A DNA stretch of 64,000 nucleotides from the NCBI RefSeq assembly GCF_000218895.1, contig NC_015703.1, forward strand, positions 247,501 to 311,500. Reading direction: 5' to 3'. Positions 8,858-16,995 of this stretch are shown one piece after another. Each line of letters starts with the position of its first letter. The first letter of the stretch is position 1. The notes below the pieces were generated by a model that saw only the letters and a list, made by a program, of their open reading frames with translations, searched no databases and was not told where the DNA came from. This DNA is from Runella slithyformis DSM 19594. GTDB lineage: Bacteria; Bacteroidota; Bacteroidia; Cytophagales; Spirosomataceae. The translations under genes and the position numbers were made by a program.

Positions 8858-10360
8858 ATGAAAAAACAGGTTTTCTTCTTTCGTTCATTATCATTTTGTT
8901 TCATCACCTATTTGTTTTTCGGTTCATCTGCGAATTGTTTTGCCCAACGGGATACCATCACCAATTACTACGAAACGGAGCAGATCAAACTCCCCAAAGG
9001 ATTGCGGGCTGAGACGGGCGGGATGGATTTTATGCCTGATGGCCGCCTGGTGGTATGTTTTCACTTAGGCGAAGTTATGACGTATCATCCCAAGACAAAA
9101 GTATGGAAGAAATTTGCCGAAGGACTGCATGACCCGTTGGGCGTAGTGGCAGTAAGCAACTCGGAGATTTTGGTCATGCAGCGCCCCGAACTGACCCGCG
9201 TCAAAGATACCAACGCCGACGGTGTAGCCGATGTCTACGAGACCGTTACCGACGATTTTGGCATGTCGGGCAACTACCACGAATTTGCATTTGGTCCCCT
9301 GAAAGACAAGGAAGGCAATCTATTCATCGCGCTCAATGTTGCCTCCAACGGAGCGGGCATCCGCCCCGAAATCCGCGGACGGTACGATTCACTCAGTCGC
9401 GAAGGGCGCATGTATTCGTGCGTGCCGTATCGCGGGTGGGTGATGAAATACAATGTCAAGACCCAAAAGCTGGAGCCCTTCGCTTCGGGGTTCCGTTCGC
9501 CCAACGGGTTAGGGTTCGATGCCAAAGGACGGCTGTTTGTCTCTGATAATCAGGGCGATTGGCGTGGCACCAGCCCTCTGTACCACGTCGAGAAAGGCAA
9601 GTTTTATGGGCACGCAGCGAGTTTGATCTGGCAGGAAGGGTTTCCGAGAGTAAAGCCTTTGTCATTGCCCGTGGCTCAACTCGACAGTATGCGTACGCGG
9701 GAAGTCATTGCCTTTCCGCATACCGAAATCGCTCACTCTCCTACCCAACCTTTATTGGACCATACGGGCGGAAAATTCGGGCCGTTTGCAGGCCAGTTAT
9801 TCATCGGCGAAATGGATTATCCCCGATTGGTCCGGCTGTTGATGGAAGAAGTAAACGGACAGTTACAGGGAGCCTGCGTGGCATTCGGCGATGGCACAGG
9901 CTTGTTGAAAGGAAACAACCGATTGGTCTTTGATAAAAACGGTGACCTGTGGGTGGGCCATAACGACCACGGATGGGTGGGTGATGAAGGTCTTTCACGG
10001 ATTCATTGGAAGGGGCGCGTTCCGTTGGATATTATGGCCATGAACCTGACAACGGAGGGTTTTGAATTGACCTTTTCGTTACCCGTTGACCCTACAATTG
10101 CCTCAAATCCAAACCTCTACACATTTCAGCGGTACTACTATAAATACCACCAGCCCTACGGTTCACCTAAAACCGACGTAGCCGATGTCGCCATCAAAGA
10201 ACTGAAAGTCTCCCCCGACGGCCGTAAGGTTTCCTTCAAGCTGGCCGAATTGAAGGCCGGTTATGTCTACGATCTTAAAATGGGCGAATTAAAAACCCCG
10301 GACGGGAAATTACTTATGAACCGGGCAGTGTTTTATACGTTGAATCAGTTAAAGAAATAA
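8858..10360 (+). CDS. Secreted glucose/sorbosone-dehydrogenase-like beta-propeller protein
   Basis: The ATG at 8858 starts a signal peptide (MKKQVFFFRSLSFCFITYLFF, ending SANCFAQ) and gives 500 residues. The body is a six-bladed propeller of the quinoprotein glucose/sorbosone dehydrogenase type: TGGMDFMPDGRLVV, a calcium-loop-like DTNADGVADVYETV, FASGFRSPNGLGFDAKGRLFVSD and LWVGHNDHG. A C-terminal beta domain (about 400-500) follows. Whether it binds PQQ or oxidises a sugar is not shown by the sequence. It forms a probable operon with the upstream cupredoxin gene. Its stop codon touches the stop of the convergent GH16 gene with no base between. Confidence 0.8.
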   Translation: MKKQVFFFRSLSFCFITYLFFGSSANCFAQRDTITNYYETEQIKLPKGLRAETGGMDFMPDGRLVVCFHLGEVMTYHPKTKVWKKFAEGLHDPLGVVAVSNSEILVMQRPELTRVKDTNADGVADVYETVTDDFGMSGNYHEFAFGPLKDKEGNLFIALNVASNGAGIRPEIRGRYDSLSREGRMYSCVPYRGWVMKYNVKTQKLEPFASGFRSPNGLGFDAKGRLFVSDNQGDWRGTSPLYHVEKGKFYGHAASLIWQEGFPRVKPLSLPVAQLDSMRTREVIAFPHTEIAHSPTQPLLDHTGGKFGPFAGQLFIGEMDYPRLVRLLMEEVNGQLQGACVAFGDGTGLLKGNNRLVFDKNGDLWVGHNDHGWVGDEGLSRIHWKGRVPLDIMAMNLTTEGFELTFSLPVDPTIASNPNLYTFQRYYYKYHQPYGSPKTDVADVAIKELKVSPDGRKVSFKLAELKAGYVYDLKMGELKTPDGKLLMNRAVFYTLNQLKK

Positions 10361-11200
10361 TCACCGCTGATACACCCGCACATAATCGATCTCGTACTTT
10401 GAGGGAAACTTTGTACCGGAAGGGTCGCCGCCGTTATCGCCGCCGATGGCAAGGTTGAGCAACAGATAATGGGGCTGCATAAAAGGATTTTTGCCGGAAC
10501 CGTCGCGGTTAACGGTCTGGGCCAGCTCGACAAAGTTCAGGAGTTCATTGTCTACGTACAAACGGATGGCTTTTTCGTCCCAATCCATGCGCCATACGTG
10601 AAATTTTTTGCCCCAACGACGTTCTTCAAAGGTCTCGATGGGTTTTTTCAGGTCTTGCCATACGCCTTTAAAGCGAGTTTCGCTTCCCCAGGCGATGTTG
10701 GCCAACAACATACCCCGATAGAATTCCATGATGTCAATTTCGCCGTTGCGCGGCCATTCCCCTTCCACGCCCAACGTCCAGAAAGCAGGCCATAACCCCG
10801 AGCGGGTATCAATGCGGGCCCGCATTTCAAATCGACCGTATTTCCAGCTGTGAAGCCCCTGCGTTTTAAGGCTTGAAGCAGTGTATTCGATCTCTTTTCG
10901 GCTTTTTTTCCAATCCTGACTGTTGGGATCGTAGTTGGGATTAGGCCGTTTTTCCCGGCGACCTTCGATGATGAGTTTACCTTTTTTACAATACGTATTT
11001 TCGGGCTGATACCACTGCAATTCATGATTACGCACAAACCCTTTTTCAAAATTCCAGTTGGCCGGATTGGGAGCGCCGTCAGCATTAAACTCATCAGACC
11101 ACACCAAATTCCACCCAAAATACTCCCGTTTTTTCTGGGCATGAAGAGAGCTATTCAAAAGAAAAAAGAGGCAGAAAAGAAGGCAAACTCGAAGTGTCAT
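10361..11200 (-). CDS. Secreted GH16 family glycoside hydrolase
   Basis: The product is a 279-residue secreted glucanase-type enzyme. The signal peptide is MTLRVCLLFCLFFLLNSSLHAQ. The GH16 catalytic signature EIDIME is at residues 154-159, with nucleophile E154 and acid/base E159; the methionine insertion is typical of laminarinase-like beta-1,3-glucanases. Other family features are LVWSDEFN, YGRFEMRARIDTRSGLWPAFWTLG, the substrate-platform tryptophans, and the final YEIDYVRVYQR. It carries no carbohydrate-binding module and is not next to SusC/SusD genes. The exact glucan is not determined. Confidence 0.9.
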   Translation of the reverse strand: MTLRVCLLFCLFFLLNSSLHAQKKREYFGWNLVWSDEFNADGAPNPANWNFEKGFVRNHELQWYQPENTYCKKGKLIIEGRREKRPNPNYDPNSQDWKKSRKEIEYTASSLKTQGLHSWKYGRFEMRARIDTRSGLWPAFWTLGVEGEWPRNGEIDIMEFYRGMLLANIAWGSETRFKGVWQDLKKPIETFEERRWGKKFHVWRMDWDEKAIRLYVDNELLNFVELAQTVNRDGSGKNPFMQPHYLLLNLAIGGDNGGDPSGTKFPSKYEIDYVRVYQR

Positions 11201-11405
11201 TGTCGTGTATTTTGTAAAGGGAACGGCGGGTTTTATGTGCCAAAGCCACCACCCGCCCTAAAACTACTTGACACGTTTGTATTTTAACTTTGTTTTTCAC
11301 CACCGCCATTCATCGGTAAATTCATGGCAAGACAGCCGTTCATTAACCATTTTTTATCTTACCGGATTGATCGGTCAGCCCAATCTCAGCTCAGGCAGAT
11401 GGTAT

Positions 11406-12485
11406 TTAATAGCAGACCTGCTCTCTGTCCAGTCCTAACCCCGGTTTTCCGTTCAATCGCAGGTACCCGTTTTCGAGGACAAATCCGCCGCTTACTACAT
11501 CTTCTGCGAGGTCAAAGCTGCCGTCCAGGTCAAGGTAACGGGTGTTGGGGCAGGCAAATGCCGCGTGCAGGGCCGCGGTAATACTGACGATGCTTTCGTC
11601 ATTACACCCCCAAAAAAGAGCGATGTTCGCGTGCCGGGCAATGTTGGCAATCTCGAGTGCGCTCATGATGCCTCCGCATTTCATGAGTTTGATGTTAAAA
11701 ATACCGAAGGGCTGCGGTTGCTGCGCCAATTGCAGCGCATACGGAGCATCTTTTAGAGATTCATCGGCTGTCAGGAGTTGTCTTTCTTCTTTTTTCAAAC
11801 TCAGTAATTCACGGTCTTCTCCTACGGGCAACGGCTGTTCAACCAGTTCAATATCAATCTCTTGGGTAGCCTTTAAAAATTGTTTTAATTCGTTCAAAGA
11901 ATACCCTTGATTGGCGTCGACTCTGATCGTAGCCTTATTTTTTAACGTTTCCGACAATTTCAGCATTCGTTCAATGTCCTGTTCAACATCTTCCCCCGTT
12001 TTTACTTTTATGGCTTTAAAGCCAAGTCTAAGGTATTCCGCAGCCTCTTTGAGCGTATCTTCTGCCGACATCAGGCCGATGGTCACCGACGTAGGAAGTG
12101 CCTTTATTTTTTGTCCGTAAAATTCAACCACGGGGAGTCCCAGAAACTGTCCAAAGGCATCGTGCAAAGCAATATCAAGCGCGGCCTGCGTGCCGGGCAA
12201 TTGCGGAAAATGGCTTTTCACTTCATCGATCAACGGCCGAAAATGCCGAATATCCCGCCCGACGAGATGTTGAAAAAAATCAGAGTTGCAGTTTTGTAAC
12301 GTCTGCCCGCAGGTTTCCCCTACGACTTCTTCGGCCGGGCTTGCCGCACCTATGCCCACGATTCCGTTGGCCAACTCCACTTCCAAAAACACATTCTCTA
12401 CCTCTGAAAAGGTATAACCCGCAATGCTGTAGGGCTTGCGTAACGCCAGGTTTCTGAGATACGCGCGAACGGCTTTTATTTTCAT
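11406..12485 (-). CDS. Enolase-superfamily epimerase: dipeptide epimerase or N-acetyl-D-Glu racemase (DgcA-like)
   Basis: This 359-residue protein belongs to the muconate-lactonising subgroup of the enolase superfamily. It has the KxK catalytic lysine (IKVKTG), the metal ligands in RVDANQGY, VEQPLP and TADESL, the second lysine in NIKLMKCGG, and LDLDGSFDL near the end, typical of L-Ala-D/L-Glu epimerases. Its gene follows a DUF1611 gene by 47 bases. That pairing is the same as in the described DgcN-DgcA route, where DgcA racemises N-acetyl-D-glutamate. Epimerisation of murein dipeptides is the alternative. The gene context favours D-glutamate catabolism, by inference. Confidence 0.85.
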   Translation of the reverse strand: MKIKAVRAYLRNLALRKPYSIAGYTFSEVENVFLEVELANGIVGIGAASPAEEVVGETCGQTLQNCNSDFFQHLVGRDIRHFRPLIDEVKSHFPQLPGTQAALDIALHDAFGQFLGLPVVEFYGQKIKALPTSVTIGLMSAEDTLKEAAEYLRLGFKAIKVKTGEDVEQDIERMLKLSETLKNKATIRVDANQGYSLNELKQFLKATQEIDIELVEQPLPVGEDRELLSLKKEERQLLTADESLKDAPYALQLAQQPQPFGIFNIKLMKCGGIMSALEIANIARHANIALFWGCNDESIVSITAALHAAFACPNTRYLDLDGSFDLAEDVVSGGFVLENGYLRLNGKPGLGLDREQVCY

Positions 12486-12532
12486 CTGTTCTCCATCAGG
12501 ATTAACCTTTTTATTTTACTCGCTCCTCCTCG

Positions 12533-13594
12533 TCAATACTCCGTTGTCAACCCGATCAACTCCTTCAGCGCCGGCAGTAACTTCCCAACACCTTCCTCCA
12601 ACGGCAGCAATACCGGAATTTGCAGTTCTTCTTCGTAATAACGCTGATAGTTAAGTGCTTCCTGCGCGGTACACTCTTCGGTATTGAGCGCCAATGCCAT
12701 TACTTTTGCACCAAATTTTTCAATGATCTCCACTTCCGATGCCACGCTCGGGATCTCGCCCCAATGCGGTTCATTGTCGAAGTATCTGCGTTTGGGAGCG
12801 TGTACCAAAATGACGTGTTTGGCATTGCCCGAAATCAAAAACTCCAATCCACAGGGGCCACTGGGGTTGCGCAGCGACGATTGCCCTTCAATCAAAATCA
12901 GGTCGGCACCGGTCTCTTTCCAACACGAAACGATCGCATTTTCAACCTCGCCCGATACAAAATCATTGAGGGTTGAATCAAAAATAAAGCCGTATTTCCC
13001 TCCCTGCAACCAACCCGTTTGTCCGGTATAAATCATTTGAGCGTTGATTCCATCGGCCTCGCACGCCTGACGCACCATTCGTGCCGTGGTACGCTTGCCC
13101 AACGCACAGTCCATACCGATCACCGCAATGATCGGAGCCGTTACGTCATAGATCTCGCCCGTCCAGAAATGCAGGTCTTTACGGGCTTTGGGCTTGCGAA
13201 CATCGATCAATTGTACCGTGTATTCCGTCGCCAAAGCCACGATATCGGGCTTTTCATTCAGGTATTCGTGCAGTCCGTTGACAATGGATATACGAAGCTT
13301 AATGGCGGATATGATCACATCCAACATATCCGTCGGCAGTACACCGCCCACCGTCGCTACACCAATGATCAGATAATCAACTTTTTGTAATTGTTTAACC
13401 GCGATTTGCAGCGAATCAAAGATCGGAATGTCTCTTTTTTTTCCATCCAGAACTTCACCCGCATCGCGGCCGGCGGTGGGAGGGTCAATCACACCGACAA
13501 TTTCATAGCGCTCCGTGCCCCGAATCAGTCCGTGGGCTGTTTTCGCGTCGTTGGTGGTAAGTAATCCGTTGGTTAAAATAAGGGCTTTGTTCAT
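12533..13594 (-). CDS. DUF1611 P-loop protein, DgcN-like D-glutamate N-acetyltransferase candidate
   Basis: The 353-residue protein has the DUF1611 architecture. An N-terminal Rossmann-like domain contains AHGLIRGTERYEIVGVIDPPTAG. A C-terminal P-loop domain has GMDCALGKRTT (about residues 160-170 in this start) and LILIEGQSSLRNPSG. DUF1611 proteins paired with an enolase-superfamily racemase have been described as D-Glu N-acetyltransferases (DgcN). The pairing here is exact in order and spacing, but enzymatic identity is inference. The Met at 13594 was preferred because MNKALILTNGLL fits family starts; the frame continues to 13609. It follows the fusion gene by about 80 bases in a likely three-gene operon. 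Confidence 0.82.
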   Translation of the reverse strand: MNKALILTNGLLTTNDAKTAHGLIRGTERYEIVGVIDPPTAGRDAGEVLDGKKRDIPIFDSLQIAVKQLQKVDYLIIGVATVGGVLPTDMLDVIISAIKLRISIVNGLHEYLNEKPDIVALATEYTVQLIDVRKPKARKDLHFWTGEIYDVTAPIIAVIGMDCALGKRTTARMVRQACEADGINAQMIYTGQTGWLQGGKYGFIFDSTLNDFVSGEVENAIVSCWKETGADLILIEGQSSLRNPSGPCGLEFLISGNAKHVILVHAPKRRYFDNEPHWGEIPSVASEVEIIEKFGAKVMALALNTEECTAQEALNYQRYYEEELQIPVLLPLEEGVGKLLPALKELIGLTTEY

Positions 13595-13677
13595 TGCGTC
13601 AGTAAACACGACGATTCCTCATGGGCATTGGCCGCTCTTTTCAACGCGTTGGTGCCTGATGGACTGCGCGTGTGTTT

Positions 13678-16209
13678 TTAATTTGTTCGTTTGATGAATA
13701 CGCCGGGAAGTTTCCCCGTTGTTTTTTGTGATTGATACACGACTTCGCCATTGACCCATACTTTTTCAATGCCTGACGAAAGCGCTGTGGGATTCTGAAT
13801 GTTGGCGTTGTCTTTGACGGTTTCAGGATCGAACAGCACCAAATCGGCATAGTAGCCCGGCTGCGCAATGCCCCGGTCGGTGAGGCCCAAATGCTCGGCC
13901 GTCAGCCCCGTCATTTTATGAATGGCCGTTTCCAACGGCATGATTTTTTTGTCCCGCACATAGCTGCCCAATATCCGCGTAAAGGTGCCGTGCCCACGGG
14001 GATGCCCGCGCCAGGCCCCATCGGAGCAGATGTTGGTATGCGGCCACCGCAGGAAATCGGCCACATCGGGTTCATCCATGGACTTACCCATGATGGCCTC
14101 AATGCCGCCGTTATACTCGGGATTTTTTTCCTCAAACTCTGCCGCGAGAGCGATCAGCGCCATGAGGGTTTGGGCCGGTGTTTCGCGGCGAACGGCTGCA
14201 ATTTGCGACAGTGTTTTGCCGGCATACTGCGTATTGGGCGCAAATCGTACCACCACTGATTTCTCGGGGTCACAAAGTTGCGTCACGGCCAATTCGGCAC
14301 TTTTGAGATTGGTATAATCACGATTGGGAAACAGCACCCGTAACGTAGAATTCCAAAAATCATACGGATAACAATCGGCGGTGATGTTTACCCCTTCGGC
14401 ACGGGCTTTTTGCAGCTTGGCCAATACCTCGGGGGCTTGCCCCCATTGGTCACGTTTGGCGATTTTAATGTGCGATACCTGCACGGGCATTTTGGTCTGT
14501 TTCCCGATTTCGATGATCTCTTCCAGGGCTTCATCGAAGTTGATATCTTCACTGCGGATGTGGCTCATGTACCGTCCGCCGAATTCCGCCGCCACTTTGG
14601 CCAATTCCAGTACTTCGTCGCGATTGGAGAAAAAGGCTGATTCGTATTCCAATCCCGTTGCCAGGCCCAGCGAGCCTTTTTTCATTTCGTCGCGAAGCAA
14701 AACCTTCATTTTTTCCACTTCCCCGGGCTTGGCGGTTCGGTATAAACTCTTGGCTCCCATCACTTTGGCCCGTAGGGTCGAATGTCCGGTGTAGGTGGCT
14801 ACGTTGATGGCTACGGGACGTTTTTTGAAAAAATGCTGTATCGTATCCATCGGTGTGCTGCCGCCGTCCTGTCCGGTCACAATGGTCGTAATTCCCTGAT
14901 TTAATGCCGCTATGCCCTCAGGATGCTCTTCCAATCCGCCAAAATGATGGCTGTGGCTGTCAATAAACCCGGGAGCGAGCGTCATTCCTCTTCCATCCGT
15001 TACGGCTTCACCGGGAAAGGGTGTTAAGTCCGCTACTTCCCAAATTCGATCGTTTTTAAGGCGTACAGCCGTTTTTTGAGCGGCAGCGCCGGTACCGTCA
15101 ATGAGTATAACATTCGAGATCAATTCCGTTTTGGGCAAATTCGGCACTTTTCCCGCCAACACATCTTTCACCACTTTTCGCACCGTTGCGTCTGAAGAGT
15201 TGGAAAGAATAATGATCGTTTGCTTTTTTTCTACGTTTCTGATGATCTCATTGAAAAAACCTACCCAGCTGCCCGTGTGAGACAAAAGCTTTCCGTCATT
15301 TTCAATAAACCACGCAAATCCATAAGGATAGGTCTTTCCATTGGTCAGTTTAACGGGGGTAATGGCCTCCTGCCACGTGGCAGCACTGACCAATGGACGG
15401 GCATACAACGCCCGGTCCCATTTCAGCAGGTCTTCTGCGGAGGAATAGGCGTTTCCGTCGCCCAACACCCCATCGAGCCGCATCAGGTCATTGGGCATAT
15501 TACGGCCATTTTTACGCTGATAGCCATAGACGCGATTCGCCGGTGACTCTTTCATCCGGAGGCTATACATGTAGGTATCATTCATCCCCAGCGGCTTGGT
15601 GATCTGCTGTCTGAAGAAATCCTCTACCGGCATGCCAGCCGCTTTTTCAATGATCGAAGCCAGCATTACGTAGCCGGTATTATTGTATTCCCATTTTTCT
15701 CCGGGCTCAAAATGTACCTTAGGCCGGTGGATTTTCAATAATTGAAGAAGCTTATCATTGGTGAGCGTATCAAGGGTATTGTTGTATTTGAGGGCCAAAT
15801 CAAAGTATTCGGGCAGCCCGCCCGTATGGGTAAGCAGGTGGCGGATGCTTATGTTGGGATAGGGAAAATCGGGCAAATATTTTTGGACCTTCTCATCAAA
15901 ACGAAGCTTCCCTTTTTCTTTCAGCATCATGACCATCATGGCCACAAACTGTTTTGACACCGAAGCCAGATTAAACGCAGAGGTGGTTTTGAGCGGCTCC
16001 TGCGTGGTGGGATCGGCTATGCCCAACGCTTTGTTATACAAAATCTTTCCATTTTCAGCTACCAGCACCGCCCCGCTGAAAGACGCCCGTTGGTGCATCA
16101 CCGTTAAGGCCGAATCCAGCGTTTTCAACCTTACCGGTGTGTATTGAGCATATCCTGAGGATATACTCAACGGCCCGCAGAATAGCGCTAAAAACCATTT
16201 TGTTCTCAT
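13678..16209 (-). CDS. Secreted fusion: serine beta-lactamase-like domain plus N-acyl-D-amino-acid deacylase
   Basis: One uninterrupted frame joins two enzymes. The chosen start (MRTKWFLALFCGPLSISSGYAQ) gives a signal peptide and 843 residues. Residues about 25-375 form a class C beta-lactamase/DD-peptidase-like domain with S83-x2-K86 (SVSK), the tyrosine motif YNN, and HTG. Residues about 380-843 form a D-aminoacylase-type amidohydrolase: GFIDSHSHH metal site, GLATGLEY, VSHIKIAK, and SDGAWRGHPRGHGTF near the end. The likely roles are cleavage of a D-amino-acid peptide or amide, then hydrolysis of N-acyl-D-amino acids outside the cytoplasm. It heads the probable operon with the DgcN- and DgcA-like genes. 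The coupling of the two activities is inference. Confidence 0.9.
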   Translation of the reverse strand: MRTKWFLALFCGPLSISSGYAQYTPVRLKTLDSALTVMHQRASFSGAVLVAENGKILYNKALGIADPTTQEPLKTTSAFNLASVSKQFVAMMVMMLKEKGKLRFDEKVQKYLPDFPYPNISIRHLLTHTGGLPEYFDLALKYNNTLDTLTNDKLLQLLKIHRPKVHFEPGEKWEYNNTGYVMLASIIEKAAGMPVEDFFRQQITKPLGMNDTYMYSLRMKESPANRVYGYQRKNGRNMPNDLMRLDGVLGDGNAYSSAEDLLKWDRALYARPLVSAATWQEAITPVKLTNGKTYPYGFAWFIENDGKLLSHTGSWVGFFNEIIRNVEKKQTIIILSNSSDATVRKVVKDVLAGKVPNLPKTELISNVILIDGTGAAAQKTAVRLKNDRIWEVADLTPFPGEAVTDGRGMTLAPGFIDSHSHHFGGLEEHPEGIAALNQGITTIVTGQDGGSTPMDTIQHFFKKRPVAINVATYTGHSTLRAKVMGAKSLYRTAKPGEVEKMKVLLRDEMKKGSLGLATGLEYESAFFSNRDEVLELAKVAAEFGGRYMSHIRSEDINFDEALEEIIEIGKQTKMPVQVSHIKIAKRDQWGQAPEVLAKLQKARAEGVNITADCYPYDFWNSTLRVLFPNRDYTNLKSAELAVTQLCDPEKSVVVRFAPNTQYAGKTLSQIAAVRRETPAQTLMALIALAAEFEEKNPEYNGGIEAIMGKSMDEPDVADFLRWPHTNICSDGAWRGHPRGHGTFTRILGSYVRDKKIMPLETAIHKMTGLTAEHLGLTDRGIAQPGYYADLVLFDPETVKDNANIQNPTALSSGIEKVWVNGEVVYQSQKTTGKLPGVFIKRTN

Positions 16210-16366
16210 AAATAGTATGTAAAGATAATGGCAATAGAGAAGAGATTTCAAAGATATCGCTTGCCGTTGGCAGGTATTAACTGTTGATGAAGTGCCGACG
16301 AAAATAGTTGATTATTCTTTAAGTAGGCAATTAATCAGCTTGAAAAAATAATTTTATCAAAAAAAT

Positions 16367-16381
16367 AAGCATATTTTGCTT
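16367..16381. promoter_or_regulatory. Lrp-type operator in the divergent intergenic region
   Basis: AAGCATATTTTGCTT matches 13 of 15 positions of the E. coli Lrp consensus YAGHAWATTWTDCTR and is an AT-centred palindrome (AAGCA/TGCTT). It lies 36 bases before the Lrp/AsnC gene and about 160 bases before the divergent D-amino-acid operon. It is therefore a likely site for autoregulation and control of that operon. Confidence 0.55.
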
Positions 16382-16417
16382 TAAATTTCTTATTATCCCC
16401 AACTCAAACAGCAAATT

Positions 16418-16873
16418 ATGCTTGACGAAACCGACGTTCGTATTTTGGCATCGCTGCAACAAAATGCCAAGCTGACTATCAAAGAATTGGCCGAAGAACT
16501 GCATCTGACCACCTCTCCCGTTTTTGAACGTATGAAACGACTGGAAAAAGACGGCTACATCACCGGTTACGTTGCCTTGGTCAACCCCGAAAAGGTCGGA
16601 CGCGGACAGGTCGTTTTCTGCAATGTCTCCATGCCGGTCTATACCACCGAAAATATCGAAGCTTTTGAAAAGATCGTTCGACAAATGCCGCAGGTGATGG
16701 AATGTTATCATTTGGCAGGTATGGTAGATTACCAACTGAAAGTACTCGTCAAAGACATTAAAGAATACGATACCTTTCTCAAAACTTTTGCCGAAATCCC
16801 CATGGTGAAAGTTCACAGCAGCGTAGTGGTACTCCACGATGTAAAATATTCGACCGAAATCCCCTTAGGATAA
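16418..16873 (+). CDS. Lrp/AsnC family transcriptional regulator
   Basis: The 151-residue protein has an N-terminal winged helix-turn-helix (DETDVRILASLQQNAKLTIKELAEELHLTTSPVFERMKRLEKDGYI) and a C-terminal RAM ligand-binding domain (about 65-145) with CYHLAGMVDYQLKVLVKD. It is the usual length. It is transcribed away from the deacylase-fusion/DgcN/DgcA operon across 208 bases that hold an Lrp-like operator. By analogy with other Lrp family members it probably senses an amino acid and controls the neighbouring D-amino-acid genes. The effector is not known. Confidence 0.93.
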   Translation: MLDETDVRILASLQQNAKLTIKELAEELHLTTSPVFERMKRLEKDGYITGYVALVNPEKVGRGQVVFCNVSMPVYTTENIEAFEKIVRQMPQVMECYHLAGMVDYQLKVLVKDIKEYDTFLKTFAEIPMVKVHSSVVVLHDVKYSTEIPLG

Positions 16874-16995
16874 CTTAGCCCCTCATTATCATCTTCTTTT
16901 CAGTAAAAACCTGTACTTTTTCATGCCTTTCTTTTTTTCACGGAATTTCCCGAGTAGCTTTGGAAACAGTTCTTAATCTAAATCCGTATGTCTTC

